64,000 nt of DNA from Granulicella sp. WH15 (GCF_009914315.1 NZ_CP042596.1:2418001-2482000); one strand, 5' to 3'. Counted from the first letter of the stretch, positions 28,120-37,798 are shown. The notes: a model not told the origin generated them from the letters alone. Numbers and translations are program-made.

Positions 28120-31100
28120 CTAGAACGCCAGCCGCAGCGCTAGCTGCACCTGACGCGATGGAAACACGCTCCCACTGCCGCTGAACTGCCCAAATCCTCC
28201 GTTCGGGCTCAAGACACCGGTGGCTCCTACAGACCCGATACTGGTATTCGGACTGATGAAGTTGGTGGCGTTGAGCACATTGAAGGCTTCGATACGGAAC
28301 TCCAGAGTCTGAGCCTCCGTCAGGAGATTGAACTTCTTATGCGCTGCGAGATCGAACTGACCGAAGGCTGGTCCTCGGAGATTGTTGCGTCCGGAATCAC
28401 CGAAGAGTTGCGATCCTGAAGGTGCGGAGACTGCGGCGATGTTGAGGTAACCATTCACCGCACTATTGGTCTTGGTCAGGGTGTGGCTATACACAGCTTT
28501 GGGTGTGCCGACGAGGTTCGGGCGAAGCGAGTAGGCCGCACTGGCTGTTGACACGACTTGGTTTGAGTTCGCGGTGTAAGTCAGGTTCAGCGGGACACCG
28601 CTCGTCACGATATTCGTACCCGCCAACTCCCATCCTCCAAGAACCTCTTGCACGATTCTTGGCGATGTTGATCCAAATCGCTGGCCCCTACCGAATGGCA
28701 GATCGTAGATGAATGAGGTCGTATCGTTCAGAGGTTGGTTGTATCCCGAAGGTCCGCGGTCTCCAGCAATATTCCTGATGTTCACGACCGCGCTATCGCC
28801 ATTGCCCGTTTCAAGATCGGCTCCCGAAAGGTCGTAGGCCGCCGACCAGGTAAACGAGTTGATAAGAAAGAAGCCATTCGTGAAGCGCCGCACAAGTTTA
28901 GCTTGCAGCGAGTTATAGGTGAGCGCATTAGCGTTGAGTTCAGTGAGGATGTCGGTGAAGTTCGCGATGGGCCTGCGATTGAGGAGAGATCCGGAACCGG
29001 TTGGAGTGCAGGCTCCTGAAGAAATCTCAGTCGCGGTGCAAAGCCGGGCCTGGTTATAGTCTCCCAGTGTGGGAATATGAACGCCGTGATTGCCTACATA
29101 GGCGATCTCAAGCGTCATTTTGAGCGGCAGTTGCTGTTGAACCGATAGGTGATACTCCTGGACGTAAGGGGTGCTGAAATCCTTAGGCGTGTACCGGGTT
29201 TGAGCACGTACGGTTGAGAAGTTGCTCGGTCCGGCAAAATTGGTCTGATAGCCATCCTGAGTCCGACGGAAACAGGTAGTCGGATCCTGGGTTAGAGAAG
29301 TGCAGATTCCCTGCCCTGGGGTCTGGTTGTTGGGCAGCGTCGCGGAATAGTTGTTGGGGCCGTTGTACGCCAGGAGGCCTTCTCCGCCGAACCGAAATAG
29401 GTAGGCATAACTTACCCCATAGCCACCGCGAACGACTGTTCCTGGACGCGCCTCATAGGAGAAGCCCAGACGAGGAGCGAAGTCTTTATAGTCGGGATTG
29501 ATAAGAGCGCGGTCTGCGAGCGAGGAACCACCAACATAGTGCAAGTTGTAGACATGCCCGGGTGCTGCGCTATTGACATCTGTGCCTGTGCCCGCCTGAA
29601 GCAGCCGATTGTTGGCCGGATCATAGTTGAGGAGTTTGTTGTCCTGCTCGTAGTAAGGCGACATGAACTCATAGCGCAGTCCGGCGTTGATAGTGAGGTT
29701 GGGTAGAACCTTCCAGTCATCCTGGATGTAGCCGAAATGCCAGTAGCGAAGATAGTTCACTTCGTTGAATGCGTTAAGCGCATAGTTGCTCCGCGCACCG
29801 AACAGGAAGTCCGACAGATTGTCAGCTTGTACCGTCTGGGCGGCGCAACCGGTCGATGGAGCGTTCGGCGGGGTGCACACTGAGTTGTATTGAGCGGAAC
29901 TCAACGCGCTGTACTGGCCAGAGTAGGTATCGGAACCGAACTTCGGATGAAAATCTGAAATCGCTTGCGAGAGCCAGCCGAACTCGTATCCGATCTTCAG
30001 GCTATGCTTGCCCTTGATCCAGGTGTAGTTCACCTTTGGGTTGGCTTGTGTTGGGTTCGTGAACTGAAGAGCAGAAGCCGACGTTCCGAACTGTGAAAAG
30101 CCAGTGACGGCCTGCGTATTGAGCCCTCCACCAAGGGACGGATCCTGGGGAACGTTGGGTATTCCCGCCAGTAGGTTCGGTTGACCAATCAGCGCGGGGA
30201 TTTTGCCGCTTTGTGTCCATGTCTCGCCGAAGCGGAACTCTAAGATGGATGTGGGCGACAAAACCCAGTTGTAGCCTGCCGCGAGTTGACGGGTGTATGC
30301 ATAGATCGTTCCAGCGCTGTTTCCGCCCGCTAAACCCGGAATGTTAGCTGGCTGAAACGTCGAGGCCGCACGCTGACTGTACCGGAAGAAGCCGCTTTGA
30401 CTCGGATTTATGATGAAATCGGCACGCCCGTCGCCTTTGTTCTCAAAGTCGGTCGTGGCCGGTAAAGATTGGAAGTTGTTTGCAGTGATCGCCGCGCCGG
30501 GAATATTGGGGGTTGGCAAGAGCTTGAAGGTGGTTAGAGCAAGCGGGTCGATGTTGGGGTCCGTTAGCGGCACTTGGCCGTTGGTATAGATCACTCCGGT
30601 GTAGGGATTCCTGATTGGAATAGGAGTGCCTGAAGGTGTGCCGTCAGAGGTAAAGAGTCCACCAAGCTCGGCCTGGGTCGGTAGGTTAGCCGTTGTCAGG
30701 GTATGGGCGACCGAGCGAAACCCCTCATAGTCCACAAAGAAGAACAGCTTGTTTTTAAGAACGGGACCGCCAAGTGTGCCGCCAAACTGGTTTTGTACCA
30801 GCGACGGTTTCACCCCTGTCCCTAAGAAGGGACCGAACGCATTCAGCACGGTGTTGCGAAGATAATCGTATGCACCCCCATGAAACGCGTTGGTGCCGCT
30901 ACGCGTCGTCGCGTTGATGATCGCTCCACCGGCGCGCCCATATTCGGCTGAGTAATTGTCCGTTTGGACTTTGAACTCCTGGATAGCATCAGGCGATGGC
31001 ATGAATGCCTGATTGGAGAAGCCTTGGTTGGCCTCTTGGTAAGCGTTATTGTCGATACCATCGAGCTCGAAATTATTGAGTTGAGAGTTGAGTCCGTTCA

Positions 31101-31719
31101 CGTTGTAGGACGCATCTCGCGGAGGATTTGAGGTGACTCCCAACAATGACTGACGAACTCCCGGCACGAGTTTTGATAGGTCCGCATAGGCACGCCCATT
31201 CAGGGGCAGCGTGACCGCTTCTACAGCCTGGATGGTCTGCCCGCGGTCGCTCGTGTCGGTCTCCAGTTGACTGGCTGCTCCCGAAACGGTGATGTTCTCC
31301 GTGTTGGCGCCCAGCTTCAGACCCAGATCAACTCTTTGCCTTGCGCCGACATTGACGGTGAACTTATCGGTCATAGAATTCTCAAAGCCATTAGCCTGGA
31401 CGGAAAGGTTGTAATCGCCTACCCGGACATTTGTGAACTCATAACTGCCGTTGACATCGGTCTGACGGGAGACCTTGATTCCTCTGGCCAGATCGGTCAG
31501 CACAACGGAGGCCCCCGCAAGGGATGCTCCGCTCGGATCCTTGATGGTTCCCAGAACTTCGGCAGTATCGAACTGAGCATGAGCAAGAGCCGTTGGCAGG
31601 AAAAAGAGAATGAGGAGGATCGCATATCGACCAGCGGAATAGTACCCGGACCGAGTTGAGGGAGAGGTAAACACGGCGCGGGCTTTGGACGATCGGTGCA
31701 GCAAGAACCTTCGAATCAC
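28120..31719 (-). CDS. Large TonB-dependent receptor-like protein (acidobacterial Oar type)
   Basis: 1199 residues. A GTG start at 31719 has an AGGAG site 8 bases upstream. A long N-terminal region with a signal peptide (LLILFFLPTALAHAQ, about residues 34-48) leads into a carboxypeptidase-regulatory-like domain (TIKDPSGASLAGASVVLTD, about 58-140), a plug with the phrases VEAVTLPLNGRAYADL and AGGAIINATTRSGTNAFHG, and a barrel of about 850 residues ending in Phe (LALRLAF). Such proteins are numerous in Terriglobia genomes and are thought to take up plant polysaccharide fragments or other bulky substrates, though few have been tested. The divergent CadC-like gene at 31975 is a plausible regulator. 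Confidence 0.92.
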   Translation of the reverse strand: MIRRFLLHRSSKARAVFTSPSTRSGYYSAGRYAILLILFFLPTALAHAQFDTAEVLGTIKDPSGASLAGASVVLTDLARGIKVSRQTDVNGSYEFTNVRVGDYNLSVQANGFENSMTDKFTVNVGARQRVDLGLKLGANTENITVSGAASQLETDTSDRGQTIQAVEAVTLPLNGRAYADLSKLVPGVRQSLLGVTSNPPRDASYNVNGLNSQLNNFELDGIDNNAYQEANQGFSNQAFMPSPDAIQEFKVQTDNYSAEYGRAGGAIINATTRSGTNAFHGGAYDYLRNTVLNAFGPFLGTGVKPSLVQNQFGGTLGGPVLKNKLFFFVDYEGFRSVAHTLTTANLPTQAELGGLFTSDGTPSGTPIPIRNPYTGVIYTNGQVPLTDPNIDPLALTTFKLLPTPNIPGAAITANNFQSLPATTDFENKGDGRADFIINPSQSGFFRYSQRAASTFQPANIPGLAGGNSAGTIYAYTRQLAAGYNWVLSPTSILEFRFGETWTQSGKIPALIGQPNLLAGIPNVPQDPSLGGGLNTQAVTGFSQFGTSASALQFTNPTQANPKVNYTWIKGKHSLKIGYEFGWLSQAISDFHPKFGSDTYSGQYSALSSAQYNSVCTPPNAPSTGCAAQTVQADNLSDFLFGARSNYALNAFNEVNYLRYWHFGYIQDDWKVLPNLTINAGLRYEFMSPYYEQDNKLLNYDPANNRLLQAGTGTDVNSAAPGHVYNLHYVGGSSLADRALINPDYKDFAPRLGFSYEARPGTVVRGGYGVSYAYLFRFGGEGLLAYNGPNNYSATLPNNQTPGQGICTSLTQDPTTCFRRTQDGYQTNFAGPSNFSTVRAQTRYTPKDFSTPYVQEYHLSVQQQLPLKMTLEIAYVGNHGVHIPTLGDYNQARLCTATEISSGACTPTGSGSLLNRRPIANFTDILTELNANALTYNSLQAKLVRRFTNGFFLINSFTWSAAYDLSGADLETGNGDSAVVNIRNIAGDRGPSGYNQPLNDTTSFIYDLPFGRGQRFGSTSPRIVQEVLGGWELAGTNIVTSGVPLNLTYTANSNQVVSTASAAYSLRPNLVGTPKAVYSHTLTKTNSAVNGYLNIAAVSAPSGSQLFGDSGRNNLRGPAFGQFDLAAHKKFNLLTEAQTLEFRIEAFNVLNATNFISPNTSIGSVGATGVLSPNGGFGQFSGSGSVFPSRQVQLALRLAF

Positions 31720-31866
31720 GGCGGCAACTCCTAGAGATCAAAATCGGACATTGGTGAACGGGCTAATGCCGTCACTCGAAGCCGAAACTAGCAGTGGCAC
31801 GAGGAAGGTCCAAGGGATTTCGCGGCTACGACACCGGTACGCGCTAAAACACGGATGTTTTCAGAG

Positions 31867-31898
31867 ATGTATCAACGCAAGAATGGGCACTGATACAT
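31867..31898. promoter_or_regulatory. Inverted repeat between divergent receptor and regulator genes
   Basis: ATGTATCA (31867-31874) and TGATACAT (31891-31898) are perfect 8-bp inverted arms, 16 bases apart. They lie 77 bases before the CadC-like regulator and 148 bases before the receptor. A second copy is at 33523-33555. Candidate operator. Confidence 0.5.
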
Positions 31899-31974
31899 AA
31901 ATGCCGTGTTAATGTCGTTGATCGCTTGTTCATGTAAGTGTGATGGACTCGACGTTATATAGTGAGGAAGCTTT

Positions 31975-33285
31975 ATGGCTGTTGCAGGCGTCAGGGAGGA
32001 TCTTTCATCCAGGAATGCGGCAATCGAAGCAAAACGCGCGTTGGTCCGGCGAGTCATTGAATCCACTGCATTCGCCAAGAGCGAGCGTCTCTCGACTTTC
32101 CTCGTCTGCATCTGTGATCTTTCGCTGAGTGGACGAGCCGGCGAAATCAACGAACAGAAGATCGGAACTACGGTCTTCGGACGGCCGCCAGACTACGACT
32201 CGTCCATCGATGGAATTGTGAGGCCGCAAGCCAGCCGACTGAGGCAGCGGCTTGATCTTTACTTCAACGGAGAGGGTGCGGACGAACCAGTACGGATTAC
32301 CCTTCCACGGGGAAGCTACGTTCCCGTTTTTGAGCCTCACTCCGGGCACAAACCAGCTGACGATCTCCCGTCCGTACCTTCAGACAGCCCTCCAGTATTG
32401 CCTCCAACTGTGCTGAGCACAACAGCTCCGGCTGGCCACAATGGTTTACGGCTGTCTTGGTTTCTCATAGGCGTGCTGCTGGTCGCGCTTGTTGTCGTCA
32501 GCGTCAGGAACTCAAGACCATCAGCACCGAAGACAACCCAGAACCCCATGTGGGATCTCCTCTTCAGAACCGATCTGAAAACGATCGTCGTTCCGAGCGA
32601 TACAGGGTTGGTGATGTGGCGAGGCGCGACGAAGCAAAACATCGACCTGGCGGGGTACCTAAGCGGAAACTACCGGGCACAGATCACGGGAGACAGACCG
32701 ACAGGACAAGTGGATCCTGCGGACCTCGCGAGTCGGCGCTATACGTCGATCGTCGATTTGGACATCGTTAAAGGGCTAACCCAGATCGCCGACTCCCATA
32801 CAAGCAAACTTGAACTCAACTATGCACGCGACGTCAGACCAAACGACTTAAAGGATACGAATGTTGTGCTCATTGGAGCCGCAGCCGCGAATCCTTGGGT
32901 GGAGTTGTTTGAACCGAAGATGAACTTCGTTTTCTCCAACGCGCATATCAGGCAATACACGGTACTGAACCGCATCCCGGTTGGAACCGAGCCCCCCAGT
33001 TGGACCGCGAACTATGACGACGCGCAGCATCGAGTCTATGCCGTGGTCGCTTTCCTGCCTAACCCGAGTGGAACGGGTAATGCATTAATCCTCGAAGGAA
33101 CTTCGATGGCAGGCACAGAGTGTGCCTGGGACTTCGTCGCCGATGACTCCTCAGTGGTTCCATTCCTGAAGCGGATACGGCGCTCCGATGGATCGATCCC
33201 ACATTTTCAACTGCTCCTCGACAGTACCAACCTGACCGGCTCCTCCGTCAAAAGAAACATCCTTGCCTGGCGGGTAATAGACTAA
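31975..33285 (+). CDS. CadC-like membrane-bound regulator (acidobacterial type)
   Basis: 436 residues. The N-terminal cytoplasmic domain (about 1-115) has the pattern frequent in acidobacteria: SERLSTFLVCIC, EQKIGTTVFGRPPDYD, IVRPQASRLRQRLDLYF, VRITLPRGSYVPVF. It resembles a winged-helix DNA-binding unit. A Pro-rich linker and one membrane helix (about residues 159-178, SWFLIGVLLVALVVVS) follow, then a 250-residue outside domain of unknown fold. By architecture it is a one-component membrane transcription factor. It is divergent from the 1199-aa receptor, and a matching inverted repeat is found on each side of the gene. Function is inferred from layout only. Confidence 0.7.
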   Translation: MAVAGVREDLSSRNAAIEAKRALVRRVIESTAFAKSERLSTFLVCICDLSLSGRAGEINEQKIGTTVFGRPPDYDSSIDGIVRPQASRLRQRLDLYFNGEGADEPVRITLPRGSYVPVFEPHSGHKPADDLPSVPSDSPPVLPPTVLSTTAPAGHNGLRLSWFLIGVLLVALVVVSVRNSRPSAPKTTQNPMWDLLFRTDLKTIVVPSDTGLVMWRGATKQNIDLAGYLSGNYRAQITGDRPTGQVDPADLASRRYTSIVDLDIVKGLTQIADSHTSKLELNYARDVRPNDLKDTNVVLIGAAAANPWVELFEPKMNFVFSNAHIRQYTVLNRIPVGTEPPSWTANYDDAQHRVYAVVAFLPNPSGTGNALILEGTSMAGTECAWDFVADDSSVVPFLKRIRRSDGSIPHFQLLLDSTNLTGSSVKRNILAWRVID

Positions 33286-33655
33286 CAAGTTGGTCACTTC
33301 TTGCAATTTGCTGATCCCGCACTGAAGCGTGTGACTGCCTGAGTCCCAGAGATCGGACCAGCGACTAGTGGCCTCTAGAGCCCGATGTTGTCCTCTGCCA
33401 AAATCTTAGCCTTCTGATCGGATAGCTATCCCGTCGCTTTGCGCCCTGAGCAATCAACGACTGCAACTGAATCCTCATTACACCCAGATGAATCACGAAT
33501 CTACCGTGTAGCGCGCGGATTCATGTATCAGCGCGCCACATAGCCTTTGATACAACCCCAAAAGTCATGGACTTTTGCAAGGCAACGGAGCCGTCCCCGT
33601 GAAATCTCCTGGACCTTTCCTTCTTGGCTGCCATGTTCTGCCTCAAGTGAGGGTC
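33286..33655. other. Intergenic stretch with inverted repeat copy 2
   Basis: About 370 bases between convergent genes. It contains ATGTATCA (33523-33530) and TGATACAA (33548-33555), 17 bases apart, like the pair at 31867-31898. No gene is supported here. Confidence 0.5.
33523..33555. promoter_or_regulatory. Inverted repeat, copy 2 of the ATGTATCA pair
   Basis: ATGTATCA-N17-TGATACAA. Both copies continue ATGTATCA(A/G)CGC. This copy lies downstream of the regulator and also downstream of the convergent PRTRC-C-like gene, so a promoter role is not obvious. Confidence 0.4.
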
Positions 33656-33937
33656 TCAATAGCGATCTGCCTTGCTCGGCGGCTGGCGTTCTAGCTTGCG
33701 AAGTAACCTGAGCAGATTCGCCTTTGGCGTGGCACTCTTCGCCATGCTCACCCCTTCTCGCCGATCGCTAACGCCCGTCTCTTCGGGGCCAACCAACTTG
33801 GCGGTGGCGATCTCGGGGTACGCAGCTGTGAGGAAGTCCTGCACCTGCTCGAGGTTCATCGCCGGGTTCGGGTTGGGGATGCGAGTGCCCTGGTACGAGA
33901 ACTCGCGCGGCAGAAGTGCAATTGCTAATCCAGCCAT
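33656..33937 (-). CDS. PRTRC system protein C-like small protein
   Basis: 93 residues from ATG 33937 (MAGLAIALLPREF); the frame extends to 33988. The segment REFSYQGTRIPNPNPAMNLEQV to DFLTAAYPEIATAKLVGPEET matches my knowledge of PRTRC protein C: an 'f.Y.G..l.DPnP.ms.e.Vr.fya..YPel..a.v.GPe' consensus. PRTRC genes (ParB-related, ThiF-related cassette) normally sit in a block on plasmids or integrative elements. Here no ParB-, ThiF- or PRTRC-A/B/E/F-like gene is near. The C-terminal tail is basic (ANLLRLLRKLERQ). It is probably an orphan from a former mobile element. Confidence 0.6.
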   Translation of the reverse strand: MAGLAIALLPREFSYQGTRIPNPNPAMNLEQVQDFLTAAYPEIATAKLVGPEETGVSDRREGVSMAKSATPKANLLRLLRKLERQPPSKADRY

Positions 33938-34111
33938 AGTTATTCTTCTTCTTTGTGATTGACCTGTAGAGGTTTTGGTTCGCGCCAATTCCGGGTCGGC
34001 AGGGCGGTACAGAACGCAGCTAACCTCTGCGATCTGCCTGCTACGTGGATGCGGGCTAAGATCAAAGCACGCACTTTGGTCAGGCTCTTTCGCTAAGGGT
34101 GATCTATGTGA

Positions 34112-35581
34112 CTACCGGTTGACTAGCGTCAGAGAGTCACGAGCTTCAATCTTCTCGCGGGCCTCACGAGGCCAGCAAATCGACAGCAATGCCCCACCTT
34201 CCGGACGGGTGGACGCGGTCACACTCCCTCCATGTGCGCGCACTACGGCTTCAACAAATGCGAGCCCAAGGCCATGCCCCTTAGACTCTCTCCCTTTCAC
34301 CCTCTGTTCGAACATGTGGACGCCAATCTCCGCGGCAAATCCCGGACCATCATCCTCCACAGTAAGCGTCGCAGCATCTTCGGTTTCGCCAACTCGTATG
34401 GAAACGGTGCACGATGCAGGCAAATGGTTAAGCTCATTGTCGAGAAGGTTTGCGACTACTCGATGCAAAAGGGCGGCGTCTGCGAGTACAGTGATAGAAC
34501 CTGCGCTGCGCAGATTCATACGCAGCCCTTTCTCTGACATGCAAGGCTCGTACAGATCAATCATGACGCGGATGAGTTCATCCAGATCAACCTCTGTAAG
34601 CGAGAGCCTAAGCGCATCAGCCTTCGCCTCAGCAACATCAAGGGATGTATTTAGGAAATCTGTGAGTCGATCCAGCTCATCGATCGCCGAGACGATTGGC
34701 TCACTTTGCTCGATCTTCAGATCATCAGATAAAACGATCTCCAACTTTCCCCGAATCGCCGTCAGCGGGCTACGAAGATCGTGGGCAAGAGCCCCAGTGA
34801 TGGTGTGCAGTTGATGCACGGAGCTCTCTATCCGGTCCAACATATGGTTGAGTGTAAGTGCCAGGTGCCCCACCTCGTCGTTCCGCTTGTTGGTCGGAAC
34901 CCTGCTACTCAAATCAAACTGCCCGATCCGAGATGCTGCTTCGGTGATCTTGCGAACGTGGCCCAGCATCCGTTTGGCCACCAAGAACACAATCACGGAA
35001 CCGAACAGCACGACGAGCAGCCAGAGGCAGAGAAAGCGATAACGCAGGCTCCGTAGTACACGCAATTCGTCTCGTTCCGAAAGCCCTAGATAGATGTGGC
35101 TCCCATCATCGAGCCGTGCCGATGCTACTCGAAAGGGATGATCGAAACCTTTGACATTCAAGTCATAGGGAGCATCGGAAAAAAACTTGCGCGCGCGAAT
35201 CGCGGCTAAGTTTGGCGTGCCGTCACCGGCTCCTACCCATAGTCTTGGAGTCCCGTCGTCCCCAGCCTGAAGAAAGAAGACGGAGTCGTTCTCGTTGGCG
35301 CGAACTTTATCAGGCACCTCCCTGCTTGCAAGCTCTGCCACCTCCTTCACGACTCTGGCGTAGAAGCGGTCATTTGGAGTTCGACCTGCGACATCACCGA
35401 GTACCGCGATCTCGCCAGAGAGCCAGGCGTCACTCCTCCGCTGAATGTCGTTCGCGACGAAACGATGAAGTACCGCAAAAATCAGCATGGTTCCAATAGC
35501 AAATGCCAGTGTTGCCCACAGGGAAATACGCCAGGCTCCACACCCTGTGACTGGACTAGCGGTCTTTGAGGACATAGCCAA
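34112..35581 (-). CDS. Sensor histidine kinase, OmpR-type two-component system
   Basis: 489 residues. Membrane helices near residues 19-41 and 183-203 enclose a periplasmic sensor region. A HAMP linker follows (about 204-255), then HisKA with ALAHDLRSPLTAIRGKLE (phospho-His near residue 265). The ATPase domain has NLLDNELN, DDGPGF and GHGLGLAFVEAVVRAHGG. It phosphorylates the response regulator encoded just upstream; the two genes overlap by 26 bases (35556-35581). The closest named relatives by layout are metal-sensing CusS-type kinases, but the signal is unknown. Confidence 0.92.
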   Translation of the reverse strand: MAMSSKTASPVTGCGAWRISLWATLAFAIGTMLIFAVLHRFVANDIQRRSDAWLSGEIAVLGDVAGRTPNDRFYARVVKEVAELASREVPDKVRANENDSVFFLQAGDDGTPRLWVGAGDGTPNLAAIRARKFFSDAPYDLNVKGFDHPFRVASARLDDGSHIYLGLSERDELRVLRSLRYRFLCLWLLVVLFGSVIVFLVAKRMLGHVRKITEAASRIGQFDLSSRVPTNKRNDEVGHLALTLNHMLDRIESSVHQLHTITGALAHDLRSPLTAIRGKLEIVLSDDLKIEQSEPIVSAIDELDRLTDFLNTSLDVAEAKADALRLSLTEVDLDELIRVMIDLYEPCMSEKGLRMNLRSAGSITVLADAALLHRVVANLLDNELNHLPASCTVSIRVGETEDAATLTVEDDGPGFAAEIGVHMFEQRVKGRESKGHGLGLAFVEAVVRAHGGSVTASTRPEGGALLSICWPREAREKIEARDSLTLVNR

Positions 35582-36233
35582 TACCTCGTAAAGTCTTAAT
35601 CAACGGCTCGCGGCCTTCTGTATCCACCTTGCCGCGCAGGCGGTAGATATGTACGTCAACGACATTGGTGTTCGGCTGAATTCTCATTCCCCACACTTCG
35701 GAGAGGAGCATCGATCGAGTAACAACCCTCCCGGCATGTCGACAGAGATACGCCAGAAGCACGAACTCCTGTGGACTTAGGTTCAAAACCTCTGCCCCGC
35801 GAGATGCTCTACGGCTGATGAAATCCAATTCCAGATCCAGAACGCGAAGGCGGCCCGCCTCCTCGTCCGCAGCACGATTGCGCCGCAAGAGATTACGCAA
35901 TCTTGCCAACAATTCTGCAACGGCGAAGGGCTTCGTGAGGTAGTCGTCACCACCCTGTTCCAGACCTTTAACCCTATCGTCGACCGATCTTCTGGCTGAA
36001 AGGATCAATACGGGACAACGAACGCCAGAGCGTCGTAGATGCAGAATCAAGTCGATGCCATCTTGATCCGGAAGTCCCAGATCGACAATGAGACCGTCGT
36101 AGGCGTGCCTGGAAGCCAGCTGAGTTGCGGCGCTCCCGTCTTCCGCCGTATGCACTTCGTACCCCGCCTCAAGCAAAGATTGCTTGACGAAGCTTTGAAT
36201 CTCCGGTTCATCCTCGACCAGCAGAAGCCGCAT
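35556..36233 (-). CDS. OmpR/PhoB-family response regulator
   Basis: 225 residues. Receiver domain residues 1-115 with the acidic pair at VEDEPE, phospho-Asp in LIVDLGLPDQDG (about residue 51), and Lys in LTKPFAVAELLARL (about 101). The C-terminal winged helix ends with VVDVHIYRLRGKVD and TLRGIGYVLKDR. It is co-transcribed with the histidine kinase. A perfect 15-bp inverted repeat at 36278-36313 lies 45 bases upstream of its start and could be its own binding site or a leader hairpin. Confidence 0.93.
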   Translation of the reverse strand: MRLLLVEDEPEIQSFVKQSLLEAGYEVHTAEDGSAATQLASRHAYDGLIVDLGLPDQDGIDLILHLRRSGVRCPVLILSARRSVDDRVKGLEQGGDDYLTKPFAVAELLARLRNLLRRNRAADEEAGRLRVLDLELDFISRRASRGAEVLNLSPQEFVLLAYLCRHAGRVVTRSMLLSEVWGMRIQPNTNVVDVHIYRLRGKVDTEGREPLIKTLRGIGYVLKDR

Positions 36234-36736
36234 GAATCATGGTAAGACATTTAAACTCATAGGTCGCTGACTCCTGAATGGCGCAAGATGACGATTCAGT
36301 CATCTTGCGCCATCCAGCGATCGATCCGTCGTCGTAAACAGTCCGGAATAGCGATGCATCAGGCAGGTGAATTTGAGGCACGCTGCAAATGTCATTTCGA
36401 AGGATCGACCGCTCAGATGCTAGTCGAGGGCAGATCACTGAATGCCAATTCCGAGCGTCCTGCGTTGCTCTTCCCTAGCTGGCATCTGAACGGACGAGAC
36501 TTGAGGGCGCTCCGGCGATGCACCCTCCATGAACAAATCGTCATCCTGTCCCCCTCCTCCAAAGTGCTATCAAAGAGACAGCGGCCTCCTCTCCACGAGG
36601 AGCCGCTGTATTGAGAATACGGAGCCTGTTCTCTCGAGTAGTCGACTGTCGCCCGATCGTCGCCTCTTTGTGGTCCAGCTTCCCGACATCAGACGCGACA
36701 TTTTTCCCGAAGATCCGGGCTGAGGGCCTATTCCGC
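36234..36736. other. Regulatory stretch between divergent genes
   Basis: About 500 bases between the response regulator and the polyketide synthase. It holds two hairpins: a perfect 15-bp stem at 36278-36313, and an 8-bp stem extended by five pairs after a bulge at 36578-36609. The open frame of the synthase continues upstream to TTG 36611, just after the second hairpin. No other gene is seen. Confidence 0.5.
36278..36313. promoter_or_regulatory. Perfect 15-bp inverted repeat upstream of the response regulator
   Basis: Left arm 36278-36292 (ATGGCGCAAGATGAC), 6-base loop, right arm 36299-36313. It lies 45 bases before the start at 36233 on the regulator's side. No T run follows on either strand. 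Operator or leader hairpin. Confidence 0.5.
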
Positions 36737-37798
36737 TTGACAACGGCTTACCTGAACCGCATCGCCACAGCCGTACCAGGGCATGATGTGCATGACACCT
36801 TCGTCGTCTTCGCAGAGAAGATGCTTGCTGACCCGCGGATGCGCACGATCTTCCGCCGCATGGTGAACCGCGCTGATATAGCGCATCGCTATTCTTTCCT
36901 GGACCCGCAGAAGAGTTCCGGCGACTTCTCTCCGTATGACGCGAATGAGTTCTATCGTCTAGGCAACTTTCCCAACACGTCGCGGCGTATGGAGTTATTC
37001 GAGCAGAGCGCTCCGATGTTGATGCGGAAGGCGGTGGACCGGCTTGCGCTAAGCGAGGATGAGCGCTCCGGTATTACGCATGTGCTGGTGACCTGCTGCA
37101 CGGGGCTCTACGCTCCGGGCCTGGACTTTGAGATCGTAAACCACCTCGGACTTTCGGCTAGCGTGGAGCGCACGATGGTTGGATTTATGGGATGCTACGC
37201 CGCGATCAATGCCTTGAAGCTGGCGCGGCACATTGTGCGCTCCGATCCGAAAGCGTCTGTTCTGATGGTCAACCTGGAGTTGTGTACGCTGCACTTTCAG
37301 GAGACGCAGGATCTGCAGCAGGTGCTCTCCTTCCTGGTCTTTGCCGACGGCGCGGCAGCGAGCCTGATTACCGCTCGCGAGCAGGGTCTCGCGCTGGATA
37401 GCTTCAAGGCGGTGATGGTACCGAAGACAAGCGGGTTGATCACGTGGAAGATCCGCGACCTTGGGTTCGACATGCTGCTCTCAGGACAGGTGCCGGGAGA
37501 GCTTGGCCGCGCACTCCATGAGGGTGAATTGATGGCGGAGCGTGACGGCATCGACCTGTGGGCGGTACATCCCGGCGGCCGGACGATTCTGGATGCGGTG
37601 GAGCAGGGCCTGGAACTCCCGACGAATGCGCTGGCAGCGTCACGCGAAGTACTGTCGTGCTTTGGCAATATGTCGTCGGCGACGGTGATGTTCGTGTTGG
37701 AGCGCATCATGCAGCAGGCGCGCCCAGGTCAGAGTGGGTGTGCAATGTCATTTGGGCCGGGATTAACAGCGGAGACGATGCGCTTCCATGGGGTCTAG
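36737..37798 (+). CDS. Type III polyketide synthase
   Basis: 353 residues from TTG 36737 (LTTAYLNRIATAVPGHDVH), which fits the usual start of bacterial members; the frame is open to TTG 36611, adding 42 residues of no known homology. The catalytic triad of the chalcone/stilbene synthase family is visible: Cys in TCCTGLYAPGLD (about residue 121), His in AVHPGGRTILD (about 278), Asn in FGNMSSATVMFVLE. It joins malonyl units to an acyl-CoA starter, giving alkylpyrones or alkylresorcinols in related bacteria. The methyltransferase gene overlaps its end by 11 bases, and an FAD oxidoreductase and efflux pump follow on the same strand. Confidence 0.92.
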   Translation: MTTAYLNRIATAVPGHDVHDTFVVFAEKMLADPRMRTIFRRMVNRADIAHRYSFLDPQKSSGDFSPYDANEFYRLGNFPNTSRRMELFEQSAPMLMRKAVDRLALSEDERSGITHVLVTCCTGLYAPGLDFEIVNHLGLSASVERTMVGFMGCYAAINALKLARHIVRSDPKASVLMVNLELCTLHFQETQDLQQVLSFLVFADGAAASLITAREQGLALDSFKAVMVPKTSGLITWKIRDLGFDMLLSGQVPGELGRALHEGELMAERDGIDLWAVHPGGRTILDAVEQGLELPTNALAASREVLSCFGNMSSATVMFVLERIMQQARPGQSGCAMSFGPGLTAETMRFHGV

